DNA of 64,000 nucleotides from Datisca glomerata (Eukaryota > Streptophyta > Magnoliopsida > Cucurbitales > Datiscaceae), in NCBI GenBank assembly GCA_003255025.1, contig QANY01008646.1, positions 372,001 through 436,000 of the forward strand. The letters run 5' to 3'. The translations under genes were made by a program, and so were the position numbers. How positions within the stretch are numbered: position 1 is the stretch's first letter; each line of letters opens with the position of its first letter. The notes beneath the pieces were generated by a model that saw only the letters and a program-made list of their open reading frames with translations, was not told the origin of the DNA and did not search any database. Positions 1 through 12,312 of the stretch are shown here, piece by piece.

Positions 1-496
1 TATTTTCTTTTTTAACCTTTAAACTATAGGATAAAATAGATATTTATCACTTTTGTCATTAATTCTTTTATCATTAATATTAAATTAACATAAATAGTTT
101 AGAAAAATATTTAGTTCTAATAACTTTTCAGCCACTAATCTAATTTAGATATATAATAAAATAAGTATTTCTCTTATTTTTTTCATTTATTCTCTTATAA
201 ACTGAAACTTTATTTTTATCAAATAATATTTTTTTACATTATTTTAGAAAAACTTTTTTTCTTTCTTTTTTGTGAAACCCCTCTATTATATGTAAATGCT
301 AATATATATTTGTAATAAAATGAATATATGAAAAGAAAGGTAAAAAGTTATCCTCAATTGATATTTTAATAGATGAATCTTGTTATAAAAATAAGAATAA
401 TTCTATAACTGTAAGAATAATGAAATGATCATTACATTTTCAATGTAAAATCAAATAACATGATCCATCATGTGCGAAGCACGTGAGTTTCACCTT
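1..496. other. AT-rich intergenic DNA, no gene seen
   Basis: Very AT-rich sequence with no sustained reading frame and no recognised element. Near 470-490 a short hairpin-like motif (tgcgaagcacg) resembles the hairpin found before Helitron 3' ends, but nothing else supports a Helitron here. Confidence 0.5.
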
Positions 497-607
497 GTAT
501 ATTAAAAGAGGTTTAAAGAGGAGAAACTTTTTATTCTCCTTTTTACCCTTCAAGTCTCCTTAAAATATAGTACAATTTTGAATTTTCACATATTTTCTCA
601 TTTAATA

Positions 608-3600
608 TTTGGGGTGTGTACGGGACGGGACAGGATGATTTTGGATATTTTTGTCTTGTCCCGTCCCGTGTAGAGGCAAAATCCCGAGCGGGTAGAGACG
701 GGGTCAGGACGAGTTTTTCCCCTTTTTGTGTGTTTTGGGCTGTTTCTAAACACTTTGGGGGCTTTTTTTTAGGGATTTTAGGCTAAATTTAACATTTTTC
801 TAGGTTAAATTAATAAGACTGATTGGCTGATTTTGGACTTTTGGGCCTGTTTTATGAGTTAAATCATATTCTATAAAATTTCACGATCCCTAGCCATAAA
901 TTGTGAAGAAAATACAGGGATCCTTATCAAACAATGAATGTAACATGTGGTTGCCTAATGCCTAGAAATTGTTCTACTGTTGTTTGCTCACTTGACCATA
1001 ACAAAGTAACATATGCCACTATAAGTTATTCGTCTAGCATCGTTAATCAGGATCAGCTACCATGATATTTACTATAACATTAAGAAAAAACAAGAACATA
1101 ATCTTCTTTTTGTTGCAAATAAAAGAATGTAAGTAGAGGGGAAAGTGAAATAGGAATAAAACTGGGATTAAGCAAGGTATGGTTTGCCCACTTACAGTTC
1201 TATTAGCTGCGTATGTCATTTCAAAGAGTTCTTTCTATAGAAAATCAAATACTTGACTACAAATACAACTAAAATTAAATACTTGAATACATCTAAAATT
1301 TTCCAATATCACTAAAACTAAATAGAGTTCATAAGCAAGTATAAAACATCCATCCTTAGTCATGGTTAGTCTACAAACCAAGCCACAATGTCCATTGTGT
1401 TCAATTCAACTCATCCATCCTTAGTCATGATTCAATGTGAAGCTCTTGGAGTGATTTAAGCACTAAATAAAATAAAAAAATAAAACATAAGTTTAATGTA
1501 AATAATAAATAAATAAGTAAATTGTTGAACTTGAAATAAATAGGTAAAGTTTTCTTACATTTCTTATATTCTTTATCATCCTCAATCTCCACCAACAACT
1601 CATCGGTGGATAATGGTTCAGCACAAAATCAATCACCAAGGCAAATAAGAGCTTCAATTGTTATGGGAGCCAACGAGCTACGAAATGGATCAATCACTCG
1701 ACCACCAGTGTTAAAAGCTGATTCAAAAGCAAAGGTTGGTATAGGAATTGCAAATGTCTCTAGCTATTCGTGTTAAAATAGGATATTTCGAAGCATTTAC
1801 CTTCCACCAAACCAATAAATCAAAGTTTTTATCCTATTTTTCACCAGTCGACATTAAATATTGATCAAACTTCTGTCTTGTTATCTAAAATTTCTTTCAC
1901 AAATGAATGCTTAGTCTAATTAGATCTAAGATAAAAAAAACGTATGTCTTGCTACCTGAACTTTCAGAAGTTTTATTTTTTTAATTGAACTTCAACTTCT
2001 TAACTTGTACCCTCGTCATCACCCTTGTACTCATCATATAATCTTCTCAAAAGATCATCAAACTTCATTTGACAAATTCTTTGAAACTTCATTACCATCC
2101 ATATAATCAAAACAATACTCCGTATAAGCAAATTTATATTGTGGGTCAAAAACAACAACAAGATACAATATCAAATTTGCTTTATCAAAGCTTCCTCAAT
2201 ACTTTTCAAACTTTGACTTCATGTTGCTAACCATTCTACTCACACTACAATCATCATCTACACTATATGTTCGGATCAAATTTTCAATCACAATCACTTC
2301 ATGAAAATACTTACTAGATGACACATGGTGGGAAACAAAAACTCTCACTGTTATTTCATAAAAAACTTCCAAGAACTTCAAAAAGACACGAATAGTATCC
2401 CAATCATGATCTCTTTTAGGACATGATAATCCCTCACCAATAAATCTCATACAATACTTTCCATCTTGCTCTTCTAATCTTTCAAATGCATTATGATATT
2501 TTTCAATTGCTGCTAACATCAAATAAGTGGAGTTCCACCTAATAGGGACATCTAGGCACACAACACTTTTCGCAGCAATTTTAGCATCCTCAATACATGA
2601 CTTAAACTTCTTAAACCTAGCATGCAGAGATCTCACAAATCTAACAACATTGTAATTTTTGGCGATAGACTCATCAACATCTTTCAAGCCATCTTTCACA
2701 ATGAGATTTAAAATATGTGCACAACATCTAATATGAAGAAACTCACCATTTAATATCAAACCTCTCCAACCTTTTATGTGTTTCTTCAAATAGGTTATGG
2801 AGGCATCATTTAAGTATGCGTTATCTACTGTAATAGTAAATAACCTCTCAATCTTCCACTCTTGAAAACATTTTTCAATCACATTTCTTATTGTTTCTCC
2901 TTTATGATCATCAAACAAACAAAAGTTGATAAGTCTTTTTTGCAATTTCCAATTCTCATCAACAAAATATGCAGTAATAACCATGTAGTTTATGTTCTAC
3001 ATATATGTCCATGTTTCAGTTGTAAGAGAAATTCTTTGAGCCGATTTAGCAAAAAGGTTTATCAACTTTTCCTTCTCACTTAAAACATTTTGAAGACATC
3101 TCTAGCAACTGTCATTCGAGATGGAACATTTAACTTAGGTTATAAAATACTACATAATTTTCTAAAACCCCTTTTCTTCAACAAACCTGAAAGATATCTC
3201 ACCTAAAGCAACCATCTCAGTAACGGCCTTTGTGCCTTCTCATCAGTATATTAACTAGTAGCTAAAATACAACTACTATCTCCAATTCTCTCAGTGTTCG
3301 GTTCTACTATCAAGTTTTTCTGCTTAGAATCCACAAACCTATCAAGATTTTTTTACATCTATCTAGATGGTTATTCATATAAGATGTACTGTAAGTTTTA
3401 GACCCACGTTTTATCAATGTACCACAATAATTGCACTTAGATTTATCATCCTTCCTAATTATACCTTCGATGAGAGAAAAGTGATTTCAAGCTCCAGATG
3501 GCCTTCCCTTACGCACAACCTCAGCTTTAGTATCCTTATCTTCCATTTGTACGTCCTCGTGCTCAACCTCATCATTCTTGGATGCTTCCGATTGGACTTC

Positions 3601-4521
3601 ATTTTCAAGTAGCCCAGACATCTACGTGAATATGTCAACAATTAAAATTTGAAAAAGTAAACATTCATAAAACTTAATGACATGTCTAATCTACCAAGTA
3701 AATTTAGTCCAAAATTTACCTATCTTTGTTAGATAGATTAGTAGCCACTTGGTCGTCATTTTGAGTTTTAATGAACTGAAATCTAAATTATATGTATTCC
3801 CATAAACAGAGGCAACCGAATCAAACAAAAGAATCAGAATTAGGGGATAATTAACAGATCTAAGTTCTATTTTCAAACACTCAAAACAGAATCAAATAAT
3901 CGAAGCATTTCTAAGTTTTAAGTTCTAGTTTCAAGCATCATTAAAGAGATTTAAACATAGAGAGACAGAAATTAACAGATCTAGGTTCTAAATTCAAACA
4001 ATTGAAACAAAATCAAATAATAGAAACTTTTCTAAGCTTGAAACCTTAAATTACCTTCGAAGAGATTGAGAAAGGGATGAGCTCGAGCTCAATATGAGAG
4101 AGAGGCAGTGAGAGTGTGCTTCGACAGAGACGATGAAAACTTCAAGCTAGGGAAACTTGATAATGGGAGACGAGGGAGACGGCGGTGAACTCGCAAGGGA
4201 GACGGCGGCGAACTCATGAGGGAGACTGGAGAGAGGGAGGAGAGAGCTAGAGAGGAGTCGCGGGGGAGAGAGATACTGAGATAGGGTTGGAAAATGTCAA
4301 ATTGTTTTAATTAATAATAGATATATATAGATATATATCAGGATAGGACGAGACAAAGTCGAGATAGGGTATTTTGTCCTGTGTCCCGTACCGTCTCAAA
4401 TGGGACAGGGATTTTGCGTCCTATCCCGTCTCGACTAAAACAAAAAAAATCATCATGTCCTGCTCGGTTTGGGACAATTTTTCAGGACGGGATGGCTTTT
4501 TTTGGACACTTGCACACCCCT
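608..4521 (-). mobile_element. hAT-superfamily DNA transposon, decayed autonomous-size copy
   Basis: The element spans 3,914 bp. Its ends carry ggggtgtgtac at left and gcacacccct at right, which are imperfect inverted repeats of the hAT type. The 8-bp target duplication atttaata lies at 600-607 and 4522-4529. The paralogous site in copy B (about 6892-6900, attcaata) lacks the element and so serves as an empty site. Subterminal regions are full of gtcccgtcccg-type motifs in both orientations, a possible transposase-binding array. The transposase remnant lies on the minus strand. A MITE of the same family lies at 44046-44541 and a single end at 47266. Confidence 0.93.
1560..3625 (-). pseudogene. 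hAT transposase pseudogene (BED finger, core, hATC dimerisation)
   Basis: Read on the minus strand, the parts of a hAT transposase of the RICESLEEPER type appear in order. At about 3340-3470 there is a BED-like zinc finger (CNYCG followed downstream by HLDRC). At 2196-2984 a 262-residue open stretch includes a DNA-acting core with TVDNA and HIRCCAHILNLIV, followed by RWNSTYLML. At about 2040-2200 the frame continues through a stop where the family normally has KYWG, then reads VVVFDPQYKF. At about 1600-1760 is the C-terminal dimerisation motif ESAFNTGGRVIDPFRSSL. Stops and frame changes separate these blocks, so the gene is not functional as it stands. The family normally encodes roughly 600-750 residues. 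Placement of the first exon is uncertain. Confidence 0.88.
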
Positions 4522-5156
4522 ATTTAATATAATACATGTAATGAAATATTATTTTTAGTCAATAATAATTAGTTTAGAAATAGTTTGTATAACTAAATAT
4601 TTTTGTAACATAATACAAATAGAAACATAAATATTCATACAGATGAATTTTGAGGTTATAAAATTAAATATTATATAATATTTTTTATGTTATCAGAATA
4701 TGAAAACTCATATAAATGAATTAGTGACAAATATTTTGAAAAAAATGAATTATCTCTTAATATGATAGAATCTAACAAATTGATGAATAATCATTTTGTA
4801 TATTATTCAAATTTCAATTCTATATAATAAAATTTCAACAATATTATCAACAAACTAATGTACTTATTATTAGTATTATTTTACTTTAAATTTAGATTTA
4901 CAATCATTTTAAAAAAAATGTATTTATGACATTATTATTAATTTTAAATTCTACTTATATTTTAACTTGTTTAATATGTATGAATCACGTAGTTGTTGAC
5001 TAGTATACCTAAATGTACACAGTACCAAAAAATTTGTTAAACTTCCACAATAATGATTTATTTTGTATGGAGCAATGGAGGCTTAAATGGTTCGTATTAA
5101 ATGTTAATTTAGTTCTTTTAGTTTTTTTTGCAAATTTATTACGAAGTAGTGTTCGG

Positions 5157-6392
5157 CACTGCAACAAAAAATGCTAAGATTGTGGTAAAAAATCATTATC
5201 ATAGCGTTTTTCTAAATGTTATATATGCCAATGTTATTAAAAGTCTAACCCTGCCATAGCATTTTTTCACCACTATGAAAAATGCTATCTAAACACTTTT
5301 TATAGCATTTTTTAACGCTATTATAGATCTATCATAGCATTTTTTTAATGTTGTTAAAGATCTACCGTAGCATTTTTTCAACACTTGGCAGACCTACCAT
5401 AGCTTTTATCCAATGCTATGACAGACCTACCATAATATTTTTCAATGCTATAGTAGACAAACAATAGCATTTATAAATCAATAGTAAAAACTTACCATAG
5501 TATTTTTTAAACGCTGTCAAAGACTTTTCATAGCATTTTTATGTTATATGATGTGCAACATCTTGTTATTATAAGGTTTTTTGTATTACTTATTCTTGCC
5601 ATTGTACAAACATAAAAAATAATAGTTTTGTAAAATCACATAACTTTTTATTTTATTACTCAAAATTGTTACAAACTATTATCTGTTAAAAATCATAATT
5701 TCAAATGACAAATACATATTGAATTTACATAGAACAAGTAAAAGTAATATCCTAATAGAAGGATTAAAATCTGGTAAGACTTCAAATCTAATTATGTAGC
5801 TTCAGAAACTGTTGTCGAGGTAACATGTGGTTTGTTTGCTTCTGTTGGCTTTATTTTAAAGTATAATTGTAGCTGCAGATTTTTAAACAATCTAGAAAAA
5901 TAAGAAATTCATTTATACAAACTGAATTTAGAAAATAGTGTGGAAAATATACTACTCAATATAATATGACTAAAGAGAAATAAATAGAGTAAAATAATTA
6001 TTAATGATTAATAACACACGAAAATTAATTATTAATAAACCTAACGTACAACATTCACCTATGAGTTTTTGCTCCCCACCCCAAAAATCTAATATGACTT
6101 TTACTCCATCAATTCAATCATTTTACTCCTAATAAGACATTTACAAGTAAAGATCTCATGTTTCAAGATACTACCTTTCAATTGAAAGAACCAACATCAA
6201 AACAAAATTGTAGTTTGACAATGTATAAAGAAACTTAGACATTTTAGCGAAACTTAGCTGTAAAACAAAACCCATTTACACCCCTTCACAATATTAGGAA
6301 GACATGACTGAAGGAACTCGTACAAGTTTCCATCGCGTTTTAGAGTAAAACGCGGTAGTTGTGTGCTATTATAGCACCTAATTGTTGTAGTG
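5157..6392. mobile_element. Non-autonomous CACTA-like element, copy A
   Basis: It starts cactgcaacaaaaaatgc and ends ttgttgtagtg, so the terminal inverted repeats read CACT(A/G)CAACAA. The flanking triplets are cgg (5154-5156) and tgg (6393-6395), a one-mismatch 3-bp target duplication. The left third is packed with imperfect palindromic motifs of the type catagcattttt / aatgctatgg, a subterminal repeat array typical of the superfamily. No transposase frame is present. The empty site for the nested CACTA of copy B lies at about 5888-5900. Confidence 0.8.
5200..5560. repeat. Subterminal palindromic repeat array in CACTA-like element (copy A)
   Basis: Roughly ten degenerate copies of a motif resembling ctaccatagcattttt occur in both orientations (for example around 5268, 5336, 5393, 5425 and 5490). 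The same array recurs in copy B at 7545-7850. In CACTA elements such arrays are the usual transposase-binding regions; that role is inferred here. Confidence 0.6.
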
Positions 6393-6398
6393 TGGTCA

Positions 6399-6789
6399 AG
6401 TGTAATTTTAAAATTTTAAAATAAGGAATGAACAAAATAGTATAAAATGAATCACTTCTCATTCCCTTTTTAATACGCAACTAGTGATATGACAGTGCGT
6501 TGCACGGGTTATAAAGAATTTAATTATATCAAATTAGAAATATTATTTTTTAAATATTTTTTTAACTAAATACAAACAACTTAACACGCCTGAAAATTGA
6601 TTAAATAAAAATATTATAGTTTAAAAAAATAAATGGAAAGAATTAATTATTACTTCTTATGATTTTATGAATTAAGAGGGCTAGTTAGAGGTTAGAATTC
6701 TTTAGTTGCATGTTTGCAACAGTAAATTAAAGTTCCAATGTTAAATTAAATATAGAAAGTTTATATGCACATATATATTAAATAATCTT
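6399..6789. other. Spacer between the two block copies, with a Helitron-like end
   Basis: AT-rich spacer without a reading frame. At 6481-6484 ctag is followed by a small hairpin (gtgc-gtt-gcac, about 6496-6506) and acggg. On the minus strand this reads as a hairpin followed by a terminal CTAG, the pattern of Helitron 3' ends. No matching 5' end was identified. Confidence 0.35.
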
Positions 6790-8214
6790 AATCTTAATAC
6801 TAAAATAGACTTAAAAGGGAGAAAGTTTTGATTTTCTTTTTTACCCTTCAAGCCTCCTTAAAATATAGTACAATTTTGAGTTTTTACATATTTTCTCATT
6901 CAATATAATCCATGTAATGAAATATTACTTTAGAAATATTTTTGTAACATAATGAAAATAGAAACATAAATATTCATACAGATGAATTTTGAGGTTATAA
7001 AATTAGATATTATATAATATTTTTATGTTAACAGAATATGAAAACTCATATAAATGAGTCAGGGATAAATATTTTAAAAAAGATGAATTATCTCTTAATA
7101 TGATAGAATCTAAAAAATTGACGAATAATTTTTTTGTATATTATTCAAATAGTAATTCTATATAATAAAATTTCAACAATATTATCAATAAACTAATGTA
7201 CTCATTATTAGTATTATTTTTACTTTTAATTTAGATTTACAATCATTTTAAAAAATAATGTATTTATCACATTATTACTAATTTTAAATCCTACATATAT
7301 TTTAACTTGCTCAATACATGCGACGCACATAGCTGTCGACTAATATATCTAAATGTACATAGTACCAAAAAAAATTGTTTAACTTCCATAATAATGATTT
7401 ATTTTGTATGGAGCAATGAAGGCTTAAATGGTTCTTATTAATAATATAATGTTAAATTAGTTCTTTCAGTTTTTTGTGCAAATTTATTACAAAAGTAGTA
7501 TTTGGCACTACAACAAAAAAATGGTACGATAACGGCTAAAAAAATACTATCATAGTATTTTTTTTAAACACCACATCTGCAAACGTTATAAAAAGTCTGA
7601 TCCTACCATAACGTTTTTCGCCGTTATGAAAAACGCTATGAAAACACTTTTGTAACGTTTTTTCAATGCCATTAAAAATATAACGTAGCATTTTGTTAAT
7701 GCTTGGCAGACCTACCATAGCGTTTTTCAAATGCTATGACTGACCTACCATAACATTTTTTCAATGCTATGGTAGACAAATGATAACATTTATAGTAAAA
7801 ACTTAACATAGCATTTTTAAACGCTGCCAAAGACTTTTCATAATATTTCTATGCTATATGATGTGCAAGATCTTGTTATTATAAGTTTTTTTGTATAACT
7901 TATTCTTGTCATTGTGCAAACTTAAAAAATAATATTTTTGACAAAATATTAAAAAAATCACAACTTTTTATTTTATTGCTCAAAATTGTTATAAACTATT
8001 GTCTGCTAAAAATCATAGATTCAAATGATAAATACATATTGAATTTTACATAGAACAAGCAAAAATAATATCCTAAGAGAATGATTAAAATCTAGTAAGA
8101 CTCCAAATCTAATTATGAAGCTTCAAAAATTGATGTCGAGGCAACATGTCGCTTGCTTGCTTCTGTTGCCTTTATTTTGAAGTATAATTGTAACTGCAGG
8201 TTTTTAACAGTCCA

Positions 8215-11200
8215 CACTACTACAAAAGTGGGCTACAATGAAAACATCTTATTTAAACTAATGACACATTTGTAAAACTTGTCAAGGAAAAAAAGGTGTT
8301 GGATGAGGTAATATGGATAATATGATAGGTTTTAAATAAGTTGTCATCCATGTTTTATCTACTATGACAACTATTATTTGTGTTGTCATCTAATTTCACT
8401 TTATTTGCATATCCCATTTAACCCACTTAAACCCTAATTTCATTTCTTTCACTCCATTTTACCTTTCCAAAAGTTCAGCCTCTGCATCTCTCTCTTTCAA
8501 ATGCACGAACATTCTAGACTATCTCTCTCTCTCTGAGCTCCTGTTCGTAGGCTCTCATCTCCCTAGCACCAACACTCTGAACTCGTGTTCATAAGCTGCG
8601 CTGAGCGATTAGGCCATTGGGAAATGGAGGGGTTGGTTTCACGGTTCGGTGAAAGGAAACGATGGGGTGTCAGCGTGAAGGGTAGGGATTTTAACAGTGC
8701 TTATCTACGTCTGGGTGAGATTAGGCCATTTAACACATTCATTCATTTTTTATATTGGAGATAGAGAGGAAATCGAGTATCCGAGAACCTAGGGTTCATT
8801 ATCTCTTGCATCTCTTCTATTCCACCATATCTCTCTATCTCAAATTCATGATCTCCTGAACTCATTCTCAATTTCTTGGGGTTGAGATGGTTAAGGTTCG
8901 TCATACATTAGACTTTCTCTAGGTTGGAGCTCGTGTTTTTCTAACTATATTTTTTGACTAGGTGAAGTTGATGAGGGTTTGCGTTCGTGATTATGAGCAT
9001 GTTTTGTGTTTGTGTATTTGAGTTCAAGCTAGATTTATGTCATTGGAGCATGGGTTATAGAGTTGGTCAGTTTTTCTGTGTTCTCTGCCCATGAGCTAGG
9101 GTTATTGCTTTGGTAATTTCTATGGTTTTAGTCTGAAATTGATGTGTTTTTTGGGTTGATACACTCTCTAAAAGTTAGTCCCATGTGATTTTGATGTTTC
9201 TATGTTCTCTGCCCTCGAGCTCAATTTAGCCAAGCACACAAGAAAAAGAAAAAACTCATTCGACATGATTTATGCTTTTTGCATGTGCTAGAATTCCAAT
9301 TTTTTCCGCTTTCTCTCTGTTTTAATTGGGGATGCTCGAGGAGATCAGCCATCAGGAACACACTTTTATGTCCATTTTGTTTTTCGCTAATTGTGATTTG
9401 TAAAATTCTGAATTATCAATGTTGAGAAACTTGGAAACTCATGTGCCAGTGTTACAACAAGTAGATTTTTCTCTTTTCTTCTCATTTACAACATTTATGG
9501 CAGTACTACGCTATGACTGGGCTTAGTACATGTTTGGTTATACATAACCAAGACTCCACTCCACTCCTGAGCATCTCCTTAACTGCAAGATGAGAAATTT
9601 TCCCGTCATATGCGGTAGCAACCTTTCGATTGTTAGGTTGGAGAGCACTAAAGTGTGTTTTTAGTCATTTCTTTTTTACGCTTTTATATTGGAGTTCTTT
9701 TTACTGGTTTAAGACTTGTAAATTACATATGCTTATTGAACCTCTCAACCGTCTAAAGTAAGTTTATGCACGTCTTAATATGACACAAAGAGTTCTCGAA
9801 GGGGTGGATATGTAATGTACTTTTAATGATGTGGTGAAGTATGAATTACTATATTGCTTGCGAATTTAACGTGGAAAGGCTTGATGTTTGTCTTTCTTGA
9901 TATTGTAGTAGATAGTTGGAGAAGAGCTTAGGGTTCTTCCAGGAATGGATTCTATTTTTTGGCATTTGCACTCTAGAGATTCCTAGGATTCTTTCAGAAA
10001 TTATCTCCAAAAAATCACCAAAAAGAGAAATTTGACATAATAGTATATAATGGTATTAGCATAGATGAAACGATAAGGATGATTGGAGGAGCCGATAAAG
10101 TAAGGTTTGAGTCTCTCTCTCTCTCTCTCAAGTTATAATATAAATTCCACATGTAGATTGTACCTAAAATATATGGGGAATATGGCTGAGAAGATTGGTC
10201 TTGGGAGATTAGCTAGTCCTTCTCTCCTAAGACTTGTAGATGAAACCTTGAGTGTGAGCAACAAATTTGATCTAACTGGGATAATAAGTGCAAAAATTTG
10301 GAACAATCTAGAAAAAATGTTGGAGGTAAGCATAATCCTCGCTTCTTGTATACGCGGTTTTAAGTATAACTCGTAAATCATGCATCATTTGTTCCTTTGT
10401 GTTTCAGTTAGATCACTATCTTTCCCAAGGCTATATATTTATATTACATTTATGGGGACTAAGAACTAGAAATGTTTTAATCGGATTATGTGATGTGTTA
10501 ATTTTCTTATAGAAACATGGTGAAGAAGTATTTGTCAGCATAGTTCACAAGAAACACATAATAAAGGTTGGAACCTAAAAGGGCAACAAAAGTAATAGAT
10601 GTTGCTAATGCTGAACGCAATAATGATACTATCACGGATATTATGGAGAATTTTTACAAGTAATCGCTTTGGATTCTCAACTTATATAATATTGTGAATG
10701 CATATACTTATTAGATCTTATGTTGTTAGCTTTGAAGCTCTAAAGTTTGTTAGATCCTAAGTTATATTCAGATGTGGTGCTCTCTTGATTTATAGTTTTC
10801 GTTTCGCACAGTCGGACAATTAACTTCAAATATGGTAAGTATTTGAACTATTATTTTCAAATTACATGCTTAGTTTGTGATTGGATCTTCTGTTTCATAT
10901 CTACTCTAAACGAACTTGAATTAAACCTTCTTTTGGGATAATTTTTTGTTCTGCTCTCTTCGATTTATATGCCAAAGCCTTGATTTTCAAATTACACAGC
11001 CAAAATCTTGATTTTGTTATCTGCTCTAAATGAACTTGAATTAACCAAAAAGTCTTGATTTTGTTTATAGTTTTTAATTGATGCATACGGATTTACAGAA
11101 TTCTTAGGTGTTTTTCTATATTTGTTATTGTCTAGAAACATCTCATTGTTGATTGAGACTCAGATGATAGTGCTGATTTTAGTCTGTTATGTTAATATGA

Positions 11201-11890
11201 TGAGAATTGACGCTATATAAGGACATGTTAGTCTAAGTAATTTAATATTATGGTTTATATATGCACAAATATGGTGTAGGGTCCTAGTGGAAGGCCTGAC
11301 TTTGTGACATAAGAAGGCAATTTTTGTAGTGATTGAGAACTAGGTAAGTTTTATGTTTTTTTAGTTGCTATCATTTTCATCAACTATCGTGTTATAAAGA
11401 CATTGGTCGCTCTTAGTTATCCGCAATGGAATAAGATAAGCTTACAAAAAATGGAATAAGATAAACTTATTATAGGTGTTGAACTCTTATAAAAAAAGCT
11501 TGTTATAGGTGTTGATTAAAAGTTATTTTGACATTAATATATATAAAAAAATATGTCATGAGAAGTAATTAAATGAAAAAATTTGTCATGGAAAGGCGTT
11601 TTTTCCCTTTCCATGACAGTTTTTTTACAAATAATTTGGACATTAGATGACGGGGACTTTTCGTCATTTAAATATTTTTGGCGGCACCTATGATGACAGG
11701 AATTCTCCGTCATCTAATAGATTTTGGCGGCACCTATGATGCCAGGGATTCTCCATCATCTAATAGCTTTTGACGGAACATATGATGACGGGGATTCCCC
11801 ATCATCTAATTGATTTTTTGTGGTATCCATCATTATAGGGTAGTAATGACGTGTTTTCACCGTCATCTAAAGCCAAAAATGGTAGTAGTG
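8215..11890. mobile_element. CACTA element nested in copy B, non-autonomous, possible captured gene sequence
   Basis: The 3,676-bp element starts cactactacaaaagtgggc and ends ggtagtagtg, giving a 9-bp terminal repeat CACTACTAC. The 3-bp target duplication cca lies at 8212-8214 and 11891-11893. The unoccupied counterpart is in copy A near 5888-5900. The right subterminal region holds 46-bp direct repeats (from about 11677, 11723 and 11769), each with gatgac...cgtcatc palindromes. The interior (8400-11300) does not encode a recognisable TNP2 transposase. It has CT-rich leader-like sequence (8450-8590) and GT/AG-delimited stretches that look like gene fragments. The longest open frame, 10107-10376 (89 codons), matches nothing I recognise. 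Confidence 0.88.
11677..11815. repeat. 46-bp subterminal direct repeats of the nested CACTA element
   Basis: Three consecutive units of about 46 bp, each containing tatgatgac...cgtcatcta, lie within 220 bp of the element's right end. Related single motifs (gtcatcta) occur in the left end near 8380. Confidence 0.7.
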
Positions 11891-12312
11891 CCAAAAAAAT
11901 GAGGAATTTATTTATACAAAATGAATATATAAAATAGTGTGGAAAGATGTACTATTCAATATAATATGACTAAAGGAAAATAAATTGAGTAAAATAACTA
12001 TTAATGATTAATAACACACGAAAATTAATGATTAATAAATCTAACGTATAAGAATAAATCAACACTCAACACTCATTTATGAGCTTTTGACCCCACCCTA
12101 AAAATCTAATATGACTTTTAATCCATCAATTCAGTCTTTTTGCTCCCTATGAGATATTTACAAGCAAAACTCTTGTACCATGTTTGAACTTACCTGTAAA
12201 ACAAAAATGTAGTTTGGAGTAAAACGCGGTAGTTGTGTGCTATTATAGCACCTAATTGTTGTAGTGTGGTCACTTGACTTACGTGAGAGTATTTATAACT
12301 AAAACCTTAAGC

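Larger units (their letters stand above)
497..6398. repeat. Tandem block duplication, copy A (carries hAT insertion)
   Basis: This is the left copy of a block of about 1.9 kb (without insertions) that recurs at 6790-12272. Shared landmarks in the same order are: the stretch ending in acatattttctcat (about 587-600 and 6879-6892), the sequence around taatgaaatatta (4530s and 6910s), the stretch around ggagcaatg (5071 and 7411), the CACTA-like element starting at 5157 and 7506, and its end ttgttgtagtgtggtca. Copy A is split by the hAT element at 608-4521. The copies are diverged by many substitutions and small indels, so the duplication is not recent. Confidence 0.85.
7506..12266. mobile_element. 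Non-autonomous CACTA-like element, copy B, split by a second CACTA
   Basis: It starts cactacaacaaaaaaatgg and ends ttgttgtagtg. The 3-bp target duplication tgg is perfect (7503-7505 and 12267-12269). Without the nested element it is about 1.08 kb, slightly shorter than copy A because of a deletion in its right part. The subterminal palindromic array is at about 7545-7850. No coding capacity was seen. Confidence 0.85.
6790..12272. repeat. Tandem block duplication, copy B (carries CACTA insertion)
   Basis: This is the right copy of the block also seen at 497-6398. It lacks the hAT element but is interrupted at 8215-11890 by a CACTA element. Both copies contain the same CACTA-like element at the same relative position and next to the same target triplet. 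The duplication therefore followed that insertion and preceded the hAT and nested CACTA insertions. Confidence 0.85.

Noticed and set aside
2862..3083. 73-codon plus-strand frame
   Set aside because: Shadow of the minus-strand hAT transposase.
10107..10376. 89-codon plus frame inside the nested CACTA element
   Set aside because: No recognisable family; starts in a CT microsatellite; not called as a gene, only noted as possible captured sequence.
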